From contig NZ_CP108080.1 in the NCBI RefSeq assembly GCF_036181745.1, forward strand, positions 124,001 to 188,000: DNA of 64,000 nt. Direction: 5' to 3'. Positions 8,308 through 17,167 of this stretch are shown in pieces; position 1 is the first letter of the stretch; each line of letters opens with the position of its first letter. Under the pieces are notes generated by a model that had not been told where the DNA came from, searched no databases, and saw only the letters and a list, made by a program, of their open reading frames with translations. The translations under genes were made by a program, and so were the position numbers. This DNA is from Streptomyces sp. NBC_00259 (GTDB lineage Bacteria; Actinomycetota; Actinomycetes; Streptomycetales; Streptomycetaceae).

Positions 8308-9396
8308 ATGACCCGCACCACGCCACCGCGCCCTGTCGACATCGAGGCGGTCTTCCCTGCACTCGCCGCCCACCGGCGGACTGCGACACGGCTGCATCCG
8401 CGGCCTGGTGCGCCCAAGACCGGGGAGAGTTCGCTCGCCGGACCGCTGCTGTGGCCGGCCGACGAACCGTGGCCGGTCTGCACCGCGGTCCACGTCAAGG
8501 GCACGGGCCACCTCCTGTCCGACGTACACCTGCGGCGGCGCATCCAGGACGAGGCGCGAGGACGGGACCACACCGACCAGGAGCAACTGCTCCTGGCGGC
8601 AATGGCGTCCGGAGTCCACTTCCCCGATCTGGGCGATGCCGACCCGCTGCCGCTGCTGGCCGTGGCTCAGCTCCGCACACGGGACGTGCCGGACCTGAGG
8701 GGACCGGACGGATGCGACCTGCTCCAGGTGTTCTGGTGCCCCTTCGAGGTACACGGCCCGGATCGCACGATCGACGTGGTCCTCAAGTGGCGCCGGGCGG
8801 AGGATGTCGGCGCCGTGCTGACGCCGCAGCCCCAACCGCCGGTCGTGGGCCGCGAGGAGTGCGTGCCGTCCACGTGTGTCCTCCACCCGGAGCAGGTCGT
8901 GGAGCACGAGTATCTCGGCCTGCTGGGTGAGGACCTCCAGGAGGAGATCGCCGAGTGGGAGGAGGGCCTCCTGGACGAGGGGGACGCCGAGGACGGCGAG
9001 GACGCTTCCGACTCCTCGGCTCCGGCGAGTTACGCCACCTACGAGGAGTACGAAGCGGCGATGGCCGCCGCCCGCGCCGAGGAACCGGACGAGATCGACT
9101 ACATGAGCGATCTGTCCGTCGCCCCCGGCTGGAAGGTCGGCGGCTACGCCTCCTGGCACCTGACCGGCCCCGCCCCCGTCGACTGCGCCCGGTGCGGGAC
9201 GCCGATGCCTCCGCTGCTCACCGTCGACACATGGGAGTACGACGGCGCTTCACGAAGCTGGCTGCCCGTCGAGGACCGCGCCGACGAGGACCCGCGAGTC
9301 ATCGATCCCGTCGGCGTCTATCTCGGCCGCGGCCAGATGCGCGTCCACACGTGCCCGACCGACCCGACCCACCCGCACCGTCTCAGCTTCCAGTGA
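8308..9396 (+). CDS. DUF1963 (YwqG-like) cytoplasmic protein
   Basis: 362 residues, start fixed by GGAG 7 bases upstream of ATG 8308. The pattern (N-terminal LAGPLLWPADEPWP, an ADPLPLLAVAQL segment, a C-terminal DCARCGTPMPPLLTV and final HTCPTDPTHPHRLSFQ) matches the DUF1963 family, whose role is unknown. Residues about 220-260 are a highly acidic low-complexity insert. The C-terminal Cys pairs may bind zinc. A hairpin at 9470-9497 separates it from the convergent nuclease gene. Confidence 0.8.
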   Translation: MTRTTPPRPVDIEAVFPALAAHRRTATRLHPRPGAPKTGESSLAGPLLWPADEPWPVCTAVHVKGTGHLLSDVHLRRRIQDEARGRDHTDQEQLLLAAMASGVHFPDLGDADPLPLLAVAQLRTRDVPDLRGPDGCDLLQVFWCPFEVHGPDRTIDVVLKWRRAEDVGAVLTPQPQPPVVGREECVPSTCVLHPEQVVEHEYLGLLGEDLQEEIAEWEEGLLDEGDAEDGEDASDSSAPASYATYEEYEAAMAAARAEEPDEIDYMSDLSVAPGWKVGGYASWHLTGPAPVDCARCGTPMPPLLTVDTWEYDGASRSWLPVEDRADEDPRVIDPVGVYLGRGQMRVHTCPTDPTHPHRLSFQ

Positions 9397-9469
9397 GCCC
9401 CATCAAATCCGCGCGTCCGAGCCGGAGCCTGCTTCGAACGCGGTCGGCTCATCGAACACACCCAAGGCA

Positions 9470-9497
9470 GCCCCCGAGCCGATACGGCGCCGGGGGC
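9470..9497. terminator. bidirectional hairpin between convergent genes
   Basis: GCCCCCG (9470-9476) pairs with CGGGGGC (9491-9497), between the ends of the DUF1963 and endonuclease genes. Confidence 0.55.
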
Positions 9498-9517
9498 CGG
9501 TCCTGAGTGCTGGGACG

Positions 9518-10345
9518 CTACTTCCAGATCTCGTTCGCCCATTCGGGGTGGTCGATGAATGGGTTGCGGTTCTTCTGGATGCTGAAGATCTTGTCGTTGC
9601 GGGTCTTCTCGAAGGCGTCCGGTGGGTCCTGGTCGTTCCACTGCTTGAGGACGGACAGGCGTCCCATGGCCGGCGCGGAGCCGTTGTCGACCTGGTCGTT
9701 GGGTTCGAGGTCGGGGAAGCCGTCGGCGCCTTCGTAGCGGACGGCCATGTAGAGGATCATGCGGGCGACGTCGCCCTTGACCTCGTCACGGGGCTCGAAC
9801 GAGTCGCCGTCGGAGCGGCTGCCAGGGGCCTCGTCGACCGGGTCGCCGCCGTTGTCGAAGTCGAGGTTGCCGCGGGTGGAGTTGACCGTCACGTCCTCCG
9901 GCCGGAGGTGGTGGATGTCGGTCCCGGGGCCGGTCGCGGTGCCGAAGTCGCCGTGAGACTTGGCCCAGACGTGTTCGCGGTTCCAGTCGTCCGCGCCGCC
10001 GCCGTGGGCGTCTTTCGACTGCGACCGGCCGGAGTAGACGAGAATGACGTTGGACGCGTTGCCGGGGTCCTCGTCGGTGGTCTTCAGCGCGTCCCAGACC
10101 TCGTCGTAGGACAGCTTTGTCTGCTCGCTGATGATCGTGTTGAGTGCGGTCTTCAGCTCTTCGCCGGTCTTGCCGACGGCTCCCTCGTAGTAGGTGTCGT
10201 CCAGCGGTGCGGCTGCCGGGCGGAGTTCGGGTGGGGTGGAGGGGGTGCCGGTGGCGAAGGCCGCTGCGGGCAGGGCAACAGCGCCGACCGCTACAACGGC
10301 CAGGACGGGCCGGCGCCAGGGGCGGCGCTGACGGTGAGTGGACAT
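9518..10345 (-). CDS. secreted endonuclease I (EndA/NucM family)
   Basis: 275 residues from the ATG ending at 10345 (AGGA upstream). The N-terminus is a Sec signal: basic MSTHRQRRPWRRP, a hydrophobic core AVVAVGAVALPAAA and an A-F-A cleavage site near residue 31. The mature part has the endonuclease I core: NREHVWAKSHGDF with the general-base His, then TDIHHLRPEDVTVNSTRGN and a late MILYMAVRYEG helix. These Mg2+-dependent, non-specific nucleases degrade extracellular DNA/RNA for nutrition. Stand-alone gene. Confidence 0.9.
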   Translation of the reverse strand: MSTHRQRRPWRRPVLAVVAVGAVALPAAAFATGTPSTPPELRPAAAPLDDTYYEGAVGKTGEELKTALNTIISEQTKLSYDEVWDALKTTDEDPGNASNVILVYSGRSQSKDAHGGGADDWNREHVWAKSHGDFGTATGPGTDIHHLRPEDVTVNSTRGNLDFDNGGDPVDEAPGSRSDGDSFEPRDEVKGDVARMILYMAVRYEGADGFPDLEPNDQVDNGSAPAMGRLSVLKQWNDQDPPDAFEKTRNDKIFSIQKNRNPFIDHPEWANEIWK

Positions 10346-11005
10346 GGTGTGGGGGGTGTCCTCTCGCTCGGAGCAGGCACGAGCACCCAAGGCACGGCTA
10401 TCAGCCGGACGTTGAGGTGTGCCTGACAGACGGGTGATGACAGGGAGTTCAAGCCAAGGAGCTTGTCATGGCCTGGACACCCGCGAGTGGATCTCCCGGG
10501 CACATGGTGTGCCGACACCGTGAAGGGTCAGATCCGGGCGTGGCACGTGCTCGTACGGGCGGAGAGGAAGCGGGGCCTGCCTGGACTCCCCCGGCCTCCC
10601 CTGGACTCGCCTGGCTTCCCGCATGCGCAAGGGCTCGTCCCCCTGCTGCGCGGAGGCCCGGGCCGGCCGGCGAACCGACCGTCCACAGCCTTGAGTTCCC
10701 GTGCCTGCGGGCACATCATGACGTGCTGCCGAGTCCCGGCGGATCGCCAGCCGTGCCGTCCGCAGACCGGTCCCGGTGGTGGATCTCGATCTCGAGAAGC
10801 TCACCGTCGTTGGCAAGGAGCGCGTCCTGCTCGTCCGTCACGCACCATCAGGCACTTCTGCCACAGCCGGAGTCGCCTTTCTGTCAATCCTCGGCGCAGC
10901 GGCGGAATCCGGTGAAGAGACCCTGGCGGCCTGCACCCGGGACGGGCACCATTCCCTACCGCACCATCCCCCACAGGACGCGCCATGACAACGAAGGCAT
11001 GAGTG
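10346..11005. other. 660-base gap with no confident gene
   Basis: The reading frames on the + strand look like shadows without family resemblance. On the minus strand a 41-codon frame (10716-10841, GTG start) has an acidic plausible composition beginning TDEQDALLANDGELLEI, but no ribosome site. A short repeat-rich stretch of CCTGG/CTCG lies at about 10585-10620. The last 60 bases should hold the promoter of the secreted hydrolase. Confidence 0.4.
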
Positions 11006-13105
11006 ATGACCATGATTCGGCACCCTCGCCGCAGAGGTAGGTCCACTGCGGTTCTGTCCCTGCTCCTCATCGTGTTGGCCGGTGTCCTCGGCACGGCACC
11101 CGGCTCGTCGGCGGAGCCCGGCTCGTCGGCGGAGCCCGGCTCGTCGGCGGAGCCCGGCTGGTGGACCCCGGCCGCGCGGCCCGCACCCGACTCCGAGATC
11201 AACGTCACGGGCGAGCCTTTCAAAGGGACCGGCCCCCAGGGACAGGTACGGGGCTTCGTCGACGCGCACAACCATCTGATGTCCAACGAGGCCTTCGGCG
11301 GCCGGCTCATCTGCGGCAAGCCGTTCTCCGAGAAGGGCATCGCCGACGCGCTCAAGGACTGTCCCGAGCACTACCCCGACGGCTCGCTCGCGATCTTCGA
11401 CTTCATCACCAAGGGCGGCGACGGCAAGCACGACCCCAACGGGTGGCCGACGTTCAAGGACTGGCCGGCCCATGACTCGCTGACCCACCAGCAGAACTAC
11501 TACGCATGGGTCGAGCGGGCCTGGCGCGGTGGTCAGCGGGTGCTCGTCAACGACCTCGTCACCAACGGCGTGATCTGCTCGGTCTACTTCTTCAAGGACC
11601 GCAGCTGCGACGAGATGACCTCCATCCGCCTGCAGGCGCAGAAGACGTACGACATGCAGGCCCACATCGACACGATGTACGGCGGCCCGGGCAAGGGCTG
11701 GTTCAGGATCGTCACCGATGCCGCGCAGGCCCGCCAGGTCATCCAGCAGGGCAAGCTGGCGGTCGTGCTCGGGGTCGAGACCTCCGAGCCGTTCGGCTGC
11801 AAGCAGATCCTGGACATCGCCCAGTGCGGGCAGGACGACATCGACCGCGGCCTGGACGAGCTGCACGCGCTGGGCGTGCGCAGCATGTTCCTGTGCCACA
11901 AGTTCGACAACGCCCTGTGCGGCGTCCGGTTCGACTCGGGCACTCTCGGCACGGCGATCAACGTCGGCCAGTTCCTGTCGACCGGCACCTTCTGGAAGAC
12001 CGAGAAGTGCACGGGCCCGCAGCACGACAACCCCATCGGCAGCGCACAGGCGCCCGAGGCGGAGAAGAAACTCCCGCAGGGCGTCACGGTCCCGTCGTAC
12101 GCCGCGGACGCCCAGTGCAACACCCGCGGTCTGAGCGCACTGGGCGAGTACGCCGTGCGCGGCATGATGAAGCGCGGCATGATGCTGGAGATCGACCACA
12201 TGGGGGTCAAGGCCGCGGGCCGGGCTCTGGACATCCTGGAGTCCGAGGCGTACCCCGGGGTGATCTCCTCGCACAGCTGGATGGACCTCAACTGGACTGA
12301 GCGCGTCTACCGTCTCGGCGGCTTCATCGCCCAGTACATGCACGGCTCCGAGGGGTTCATCGACGAAGCGAAGCGTACGCAGGCGCTGCGCGAGAAGTAC
12401 GACGTCGGCTACGGCTACGGCACCGACATGAACGGCGTCGGCGGCTGGCCCGGCCCCCGCGGCGCCACCACCCCGAACCCGGTGCGCTACCCCTTCCGAA
12501 GCGCCGACGGCAGCGCGGTCCTCGACAGGCAGACCACCGGTGAGCGCACCTGGGACCTCAACACCGACGGCGCCGCGCACTACGGTCTCGTCCCGGACTG
12601 GCTGGAGGACATACGCGTCGTCGGCGGCAAGGAGGTCGTGGACGACCTCATGCGTGGCGCCGAGTCCTACCTCCGCACCTGGAAGGCCTCCGAGGACCAC
12701 CGGCCCGGGGTGAACCTCGCCGCAGGCGCCTCCGCCTCGGCCAGCTCCTCGGAGTGGAACCCGTTCACGAGCTACGCACCCGGCAGGGCCGTCGACGGCG
12801 ACACGGCCACCCGCTGGGCCAGCGACTGGAGCGACGACCAGTCCCTCACCGTCGACCTCGGGTCCGCGAGAGTGGTCGGGCGCGTCACCCTCGACTGGGA
12901 ACGCGCCTACGCGAAGGCGTACCGCATCGAGATCTCCGCCGACGGCACGAACTGGCAGTCCGTATGGTCCACGACCGCCGGTGACGGAGGACTGGACACG
13001 GCGCAGTTCAGCGCGACGTCGGCCCGCTACGTACGCGTCCACGGGCTGGAGCGCGGCACCAAGTGGGGCTATTCGCTCCGCGAGGTCGGAGTCCGCGGCA
13101 GCTGA
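11006..13105 (+). CDS. secreted M19/amidohydrolase-like protein with C-terminal F5/8C (discoidin) domain
   Basis: 699 residues. A Sec signal (basic start, VLSLLLIVLAGVLG) precedes a linker of three GSSAEP repeats made by three perfect 18-bp DNA repeats (11102-11155). The catalytic part begins GFVDAHNHLMS, a D-x-H-x-H metal motif near the amidohydrolase/renal-dipeptidase (M19) N-terminus, and later carries LEIDHMGVKAAGRALDI and VISSHSWMD, consistent with metal ligands. Residues about 565-699 form a galactose-binding F5/8C domain (NLAAGASASASSS, YAPGRAVDGDTATRWAS, ARYVRVHG). Substrate unknown; probably a cell-surface or polysaccharide-associated hydrolase. GAAGG lies 9 bases before ATG 11006. 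Confidence 0.8.
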   Translation: MTMIRHPRRRGRSTAVLSLLLIVLAGVLGTAPGSSAEPGSSAEPGSSAEPGWWTPAARPAPDSEINVTGEPFKGTGPQGQVRGFVDAHNHLMSNEAFGGRLICGKPFSEKGIADALKDCPEHYPDGSLAIFDFITKGGDGKHDPNGWPTFKDWPAHDSLTHQQNYYAWVERAWRGGQRVLVNDLVTNGVICSVYFFKDRSCDEMTSIRLQAQKTYDMQAHIDTMYGGPGKGWFRIVTDAAQARQVIQQGKLAVVLGVETSEPFGCKQILDIAQCGQDDIDRGLDELHALGVRSMFLCHKFDNALCGVRFDSGTLGTAINVGQFLSTGTFWKTEKCTGPQHDNPIGSAQAPEAEKKLPQGVTVPSYAADAQCNTRGLSALGEYAVRGMMKRGMMLEIDHMGVKAAGRALDILESEAYPGVISSHSWMDLNWTERVYRLGGFIAQYMHGSEGFIDEAKRTQALREKYDVGYGYGTDMNGVGGWPGPRGATTPNPVRYPFRSADGSAVLDRQTTGERTWDLNTDGAAHYGLVPDWLEDIRVVGGKEVVDDLMRGAESYLRTWKASEDHRPGVNLAAGASASASSSEWNPFTSYAPGRAVDGDTATRWASDWSDDQSLTVDLGSARVVGRVTLDWERAYAKAYRIEISADGTNWQSVWSTTAGDGGLDTAQFSATSARYVRVHGLERGTKWGYSLREVGVRGS
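11102..11155 (+). repeat. three perfect 18-bp tandem repeats in the signal/linker coding region
   Basis: The unit GGCTCGTCGGCGGAGCCC occurs three times head-to-tail and encodes GSSAEP x3 just after the signal peptide. In-frame units can be gained or lost by slippage, changing linker length only. Confidence 0.9.
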
Positions 13106-13113
13106 GGCGCCAG

Positions 13114-13160
13114 GGGTGGGGGTGTCTGGATCGGCGCTGCTGATCCAGACACCCCCACCC
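13114..13160 (+). terminator. strong intrinsic terminator after the secreted hydrolase
   Basis: A perfect 19-bp stem (13114-13132 with 13142-13160) and a 9-base loop, 8 bases after the stop codon. Confidence 0.85.
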
Positions 13161-13382
13161 AGGCCTCGCCGACCGAGGTGAAGGTGTGCGCCCTGCGAAC
13201 CAGGCGGACCCATCCGCTACTTCAAGGTCGTCGCCCAGATCAAGGGTGACCTGGCCGCACCGGCAGACCCCCGGACACGACTCGCTCAGGCACAGCAGAG
13301 CCTGGTCGCCCAGGCCCGCCACCCCATGACCGAGGCGAACCACGGAACGAGGACTCGCGCTGAGGCGATTCCTCGCCCGCTG

Positions 13383-13826
13383 TCACCGGCCGGGGAATCG
13401 TTCCGTGATCTCCTGCAGCACCCAGCCGTTGCCGTCCGGGTCGGTGAAGGAAGCGAAGGACAGGTAACTGCGGCGTTCGGGGTCCGGACCGGGCACTCGG
13501 CCGGCGGTCCCGGCACGATCGAACACACCGCTCACGTCATGAAACACCTCACTCACCTCGGCGCCGCGGTCGCGGAGTTCAGTTCGGGCCGCATCGATGT
13601 CCGTCACGACGAGGTACAGGCCCTGGGCAGAGCCCGGCGCCGCCGAGGTGACACCGGTGCCGAAGATGACCGAGCACAAGGAACCGGGCGGGGTGAACTG
13701 CACCACGCGGAAGCCCTCATCGACGACGAAGTCGCCGTCCGGCCGCCACCCCAGCCCCGCGTAGAAGTTCTTGGCCCGGTCGACGTCCGCGACCGGGATC
13801 ACGACGACCTCTAGTTTCATTTCCAT
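13383..13826 (-). CDS. VOC-family protein (glyoxalase/dioxygenase superfamily)
   Basis: 147 residues with start fixed by AAAGGAG upstream. One VOC module: MKLEVVVIPVADVDRAKNFY opens the fold, FRVVQFTPPGS and GLYLVVTDIDAARTEL form the middle, and SFTDPDGNGWVLQE closes it. It resembles the group often annotated as bleomycin-resistance-like or glyoxalase; substrate unknown. ACATCTGAC repeats about 95 bases upstream and an AT-rich island about 300 bases upstream may be control sites. Confidence 0.85.
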   Translation of the reverse strand: MEMKLEVVVIPVADVDRAKNFYAGLGWRPDGDFVVDEGFRVVQFTPPGSLCSVIFGTGVTSAAPGSAQGLYLVVTDIDAARTELRDRGAEVSEVFHDVSGVFDRAGTAGRVPGPDPERRSYLSFASFTDPDGNGWVLQEITERFPGR

Positions 13827-13918
13827 GATCGCTTACTCCTTTGCCGTTCTGTCAGCAACCGTTGCTACTGCCACTGGCCACTGAAGTTCGGATCCGGGTG
13901 TCCACGGTGTCGAGCTGC

Positions 13919-13943
13919 ACATCTGACACATCTGACACATCTG
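13919..13943. promoter_or_regulatory. 9-bp ACATCTGAC direct repeats upstream of the VOC gene
   Basis: ACATCTGAC occurs twice in tandem plus a third partial copy (ACATCTG). On the minus strand this reads as repeated TGTCAGATG, similar to half-sites bound by TetR/MarR regulators. It sits about 95 bases upstream of the minus-strand VOC start. Confidence 0.35.
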
Positions 13944-14126
13944 CGGAAACCGGGGGATCACCGGCAGGCACGGTAGGTCCCGCCACAGGCTCGAGCACGC
14001 ATTTCGGCGACAACTCGCCGCCCGGGTCGCGCGAAGTGCCCGCAGGGCACGACCGCTGTCTGCACGGAGCACGAAACCGCGGAAGCGGATACGTGCGTTC
14101 ACACCTCTTGAACGGTGCACCCATCA

Positions 14127-14176
14127 TGACGAAAGGTTCATTTAGTTATTACTTGTTCATTTTTAAGAACCTCTGA
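14127..14176. other. AT-rich island between the AhpD-like and VOC genes
   Basis: About 50 bases with roughly one third G+C in an otherwise about 70% GC region. It contains AGGTTC (14134-14139) pairing with GAACCT (14167-14172), an inner GTTC/GAAC pair and the element ATTACTTGTTC. It lies just after the minus-strand AhpD-like gene and about 300 bases before the VOC start, so it may be a terminator or a distal regulator site. Confidence 0.45.
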
Positions 14177-14226
14177 AGGGAAAAGCGATCTGAGCACGGT
14201 CCGCCGAAGTCCGAGGGGACGTCTCG

Positions 14227-14574
14227 TCACTGGGTGTCGTTCTTCTCGGCCTGGTCGAAGAACTTCATGGCCATGAAGCCGTGGGCGTAGCCGCCGCCGG
14301 CACGCAGCGCCGCGGTGGTCATGACGGTCTCCGCCAGTTCCTGCTGGGTCGCGCCTGCGGAATGTGCGGCCTTGGTGTGAGCCTCGATGCAGTACGCGCA
14401 CTGGGTGGTCAATGCCACGGCCACGGCCATGAGTTCGGTGTACTTGGGCGGGATGGCGTTGTCCCGGCCGCGCAGGACGTGGTTGTCCCAGGCCATGAAC
14501 GCCTTGAAGGCCTCGGGGGCGCCGGCGCGGATGTGCTTGGCGTACTGGTGGTCGGTGTGCTCGTGGTAGGACAC
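14227..14574 (-). CDS. carboxymuconolactone decarboxylase / AhpD-like protein
   Basis: 115 residues starting at GTG with AGGAG 8 bases upstream. It has the AhpD core with a redox-active CxxC (TTQCAYCIEAHTKAA) followed by the conserved His, and an N-terminal AFKAFMAWDNHVL helix. Members act as alkylhydroperoxidases or gamma-carboxymuconolactone decarboxylases; the CxxC favours peroxidase-type redox chemistry. It lies 93 bases downstream of an SDR gene on the same strand, likely one operon. Confidence 0.85.
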   Translation of the reverse strand: MSYHEHTDHQYAKHIRAGAPEAFKAFMAWDNHVLRGRDNAIPPKYTELMAVAVALTTQCAYCIEAHTKAAHSAGATQQELAETVMTTAALRAGGGYAHGFMAMKFFDQAEKNDTQ

Positions 14575-14667
14575 GGTGCGCTCCTGTGCTGTCGGCCGGG
14601 GTGGGGCGGGACGCAGTGGCGTCCCGCGGGCCGGCTGGGTGTCTGAGGAAGAGGGGGTGGCGGCCGG

Positions 14668-15456
14668 TCAGTACTGGTTGCGCCCGGCCCTGACGCCGCC
14701 GTCGACGTCCCAGGTGGCGCCGGTGACCCAGTCGGCCTGGCCGGACAGGAGGAAGGCGACGATGGGTGCGACGTCGTCGGGGGTTCCGATGCGGCCGAGG
14801 GGGTGGAAGGTGTTGAACGCGTCGAGGGCGGAGTCGATCTCGCCCTTCGGGATGAACGCCTCGTAGATGGGGGTCCGCACCACGGCGGGGGCCACGGTGT
14901 TGACCCGGATGCCGTGCGGGGCGAGTTCCATGGCCAGGTGCTGGGTGAGGGAGTGCAGGCCGGCCTTGGCCACGGAGTAGGCCGACGAGGGGGTGGCGGC
15001 CATGGCCTGGTGAGCCAGCATGCCGCCGATGTTGACGATGGCGCCCTTGTTGCCGCGGGCGATCATGTTGCCGGCGACGGTCTGGGTGACGAAGTAGAAG
15101 GCCCGGGTGATGGCCTGGTAGCGCTCGTAGTCCTCCTGGGTGTGCTCCAGGAAGGACTTCGGCTCGAAGATGCCGGCGGCGTTGACGAGCAGGGTGGCGT
15201 CGGCGTGCTGCTCGGTCAGAATGTCGCGCAGGCGGTCCACGGCAGCATGGTCGAAGAGGTCGGCGGCCAGACCGACGGCGTGTCCGGATCCGGTCAGGTC
15301 GGCCACCGCTTGGGAAGCGCTGGTCTCGGACCGGCCGGTGACGACGGCGCTGCCGCCGCCGTCGAGGACGCGGCGGGCGACGGCCAGCCCCATACCGCTG
15401 GTACCGCCGATCACGACGACCTTCTGCCCGGTGAAGTCGGGGGTGCTGTTGGGCAT
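14668..15456 (-). CDS. classical short-chain dehydrogenase/reductase
   Basis: 262 residues, AAGGAG 8 bases before ATG. It has the cofactor loop [13 protein letters not shown], the NAAGIF motif, catalytic Tyr/Lys in [11 protein letters not shown], and the PAVVRTP and [12 protein letters not shown]-terminal signatures. It oxidises or reduces a carbonyl/hydroxyl with NAD(P)(H); the basic residues in VVTGRSE after strand 2 favour NADP. First gene of an operon with the AhpD-like gene and divergent from a LysR gene 486 bases away, the usual layout of LysR-controlled detoxification genes. Confidence 0.9.
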   Translation of the reverse strand: MPNSTPDFTGQKVVVIGGTSGMGLAVARRVLDGGGSAVVTGRSETSASQAVADLTGSGHAVGLAADLFDHAAVDRLRDILTEQHADATLLVNAAGIFEPKSFLEHTQEDYERYQAITRAFYFVTQTVAGNMIARGNKGAIVNIGGMLAHQAMAATPSSAYSVAKAGLHSLTQHLAMELAPHGIRVNTVAPAVVRTPIYEAFIPKGEIDSALDAFNTFHPLGRIGTPDDVAPIVAFLLSGQADWVTGATWDVDGGVRAGRNQY

Positions 15457-15942
15457 GACGTGTGCTCCTTGGTGCGTGTTCGATGGGGGATGGAGGGACC
15501 GAGGGGAGCCGTACCGGTTCTCGTACGGGCTCTCGCACGGCTCTCGTACGGCTCTCGTGATCTCGTACGGTGGCGTCCGGACAGCCCGTCGTTCCGGTGG
15601 GACTGCAATCAGGCACGGATGTACGGCTGCCTGCGCAGTTGAGGCATGTCAGCGTCCACAGATCCACGCGGGAGATGTGGTCGCCTCGCCGGCCTAAGGC
15701 ATGTGCATGGCGAGGAGCCTGCGGAAGCCGCTGCGTGCGCTCACCTCACCGAGGATGTGCGACATGAAGCGAAAGGTCCAGTTAGTAATTGTTTGCCCAT
15801 CATGAAGAGCAGCTGAGCTACCCTGGACCGGCGCGGCCGCTGACCGGGGACGCCTTCGACCGTAGAGTGCTCCGCTTGTCTGCGGTAGAGGATCATAAGG
15901 AATGCGGGCATAACGTCTGGCTATGGCTTGGAGGAGAGAATC
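15457..15942. promoter_or_regulatory. long divergent SDR/LysR control region with tandem TCTCGTACGG repeats
   Basis: No gene. The part near the SDR start (about 15519-15571) has four copies of TCTCGTACGG, one with a single change (TCTCGCACGG), at 10-18 base spacing and about 60-115 bases upstream of the SDR gene. Nearer the LysR gene is AAGGTCCAGTTAGT (15773-15786), which recurs inverted before the EamA gene at 18258-18271. Confidence 0.5.
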
Positions 15943-16875
15943 GTGAACATCGAGGCGTTGCGCTACGCCCAGGCCGTCTCCCGGACGAAGTCCTTCAGTG
16001 ACGCCGCACGCGCTTACGGGGTGACCCAGCCGGCCCTGTCGAACGGCGTCGCCCGGCTGGAGGCCGAGCTCGGCGTCAAGCTCTTCGACCGCTCACCACG
16101 CGGGGTCAGGCCCACCGCACACGGCGCACGGGCCCTGCCCTTGATCGACCACGTCCTCAGCGCCCTCGACCAACTCGTCGCGGAGACCAGGCGGCTGGCC
16201 CATCCGGTCACGGAAACGATCCGCATGGGCGTGTCACCGCTGATCGGGGCCGACCTCGTCGCCCGCGCCTTCGAAGCCGCCCGCGCCCTGGAGCGTCCGC
16301 GCGAACTGGTCCTGCGCGAGGCGGACCTCGAACCCCTGAGCGGCGACCTCGAGGCAGGCCGTCTGGACATCGTCCTCGTCCCCGCCGTGCCCGGCCTGCC
16401 CACCTTCCGGCACCGCGTGGTCGCTCGCGAACCCGTGGTCGTGATCGACCCCGACACCCCCGGAGACGACAGCCCCGCCGAGCTCCAGGCCGTGGCCGAC
16501 GCCGCCTACATCCTCGGCCCCCGCACCTGCGGACTGACCACCTTCACGACCGAGCTCTTCCACAGCCACGACCTGACGCTGCACACCTACCCGGGCGAAG
16601 CCGCCAGCTTCCGGGCGGTGGACGAGTGGGCGGCGATCGGGCTGGGCGCGGCACTGCTGCCACGTTCCAAGGTCGCGCTCGAACACTCCAGTTGCCGCCC
16701 CCTCCTGGCGGCCGGGGCACCCGTCGAGATCGCCTACGAGGCCGTCTGGGATTCCGGCACGCCCTTGGGAGCCGACCTGGAGGAATTCGTCACGGCTCTC
16801 GCCGGGGGCAGGCAGGCGCCACTGACCGCGAGCGACATGGCGCCACGCAATGCGGAGCATAACCAGAGGTCATAG
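15943..16875 (+). CDS. LysR-family transcriptional regulator
   Basis: 310 residues from GTG 15943, preceded by GGAGGAGAG at ideal distance. The N-terminal winged helix is typical (MNIEALRYAQAVSRTKSFSD, then YGVTQPALSNGVARLE and GVKLFDRSPRGVRPT). The effector domain has the type-2 periplasmic-binding fold with GVSPLIGADLV and LDIVLVPAVPG. Likely regulates the divergent SDR/AhpD operon in response to a small ligand. Confidence 0.9.
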   Translation: MNIEALRYAQAVSRTKSFSDAARAYGVTQPALSNGVARLEAELGVKLFDRSPRGVRPTAHGARALPLIDHVLSALDQLVAETRRLAHPVTETIRMGVSPLIGADLVARAFEAARALERPRELVLREADLEPLSGDLEAGRLDIVLVPAVPGLPTFRHRVVAREPVVVIDPDTPGDDSPAELQAVADAAYILGPRTCGLTTFTTELFHSHDLTLHTYPGEAASFRAVDEWAAIGLGAALLPRSKVALEHSSCRPLLAAGAPVEIAYEAVWDSGTPLGADLEEFVTALAGGRQAPLTASDMAPRNAEHNQRS

Positions 16876-17167
16876 CCGTGCCGCTCCTGCCGCCCGCGCC
16901 GGGGCCCACGTCGCACGGTACGTACCGATGTCGTGGGCGGCCCGGCCACGAGGACGGCGTCGGGCGACTGTTCCTGCCGTCCGCGGCAGGGAGCAGCACC
17001 GGCCCGGGCACTCGGGCTGACGCTCCCGGCGAACACACGGCCCCACGACCTGGGGAGACCGGCGGGCTCTGGCAGTGACACGGCGCCGTGAGAGCCGCGC
17101 GACCGGACCGACGAACGCCGGAGAGGTTAGGCTTGATGGTCCAGGCGCTACGCATAAGGATGTCTTC

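Noticed and set aside
10716..10841. 41-codon minus-strand frame with acidic composition
   Set aside because: Plausible composition, but GTG directly follows a stop codon and there is no ribosome site or family match.
10463..10915. 150-codon + frame in the gap before the secreted hydrolase
   Set aside because: No ribosome site, no motif, shadow-like Arg/Pro composition.
10838..13213. 791-codon minus-strand frame
   Set aside because: Shadow of the secreted M19-like hydrolase; low-complexity Val/Arg/Gly composition.
14127..14177. 16-codon + frame with AT-rich codons (MTKGSFSYYLFIFKNL)
   Set aside because: No ribosome site; it simply reads through the AT-rich island.
14138..15667. 509-codon minus-strand frame covering the SDR and AhpD-like genes
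   Set aside because: Arg/Pro/His-rich out-of-frame shadow; the real genes have ribosome sites and motifs.
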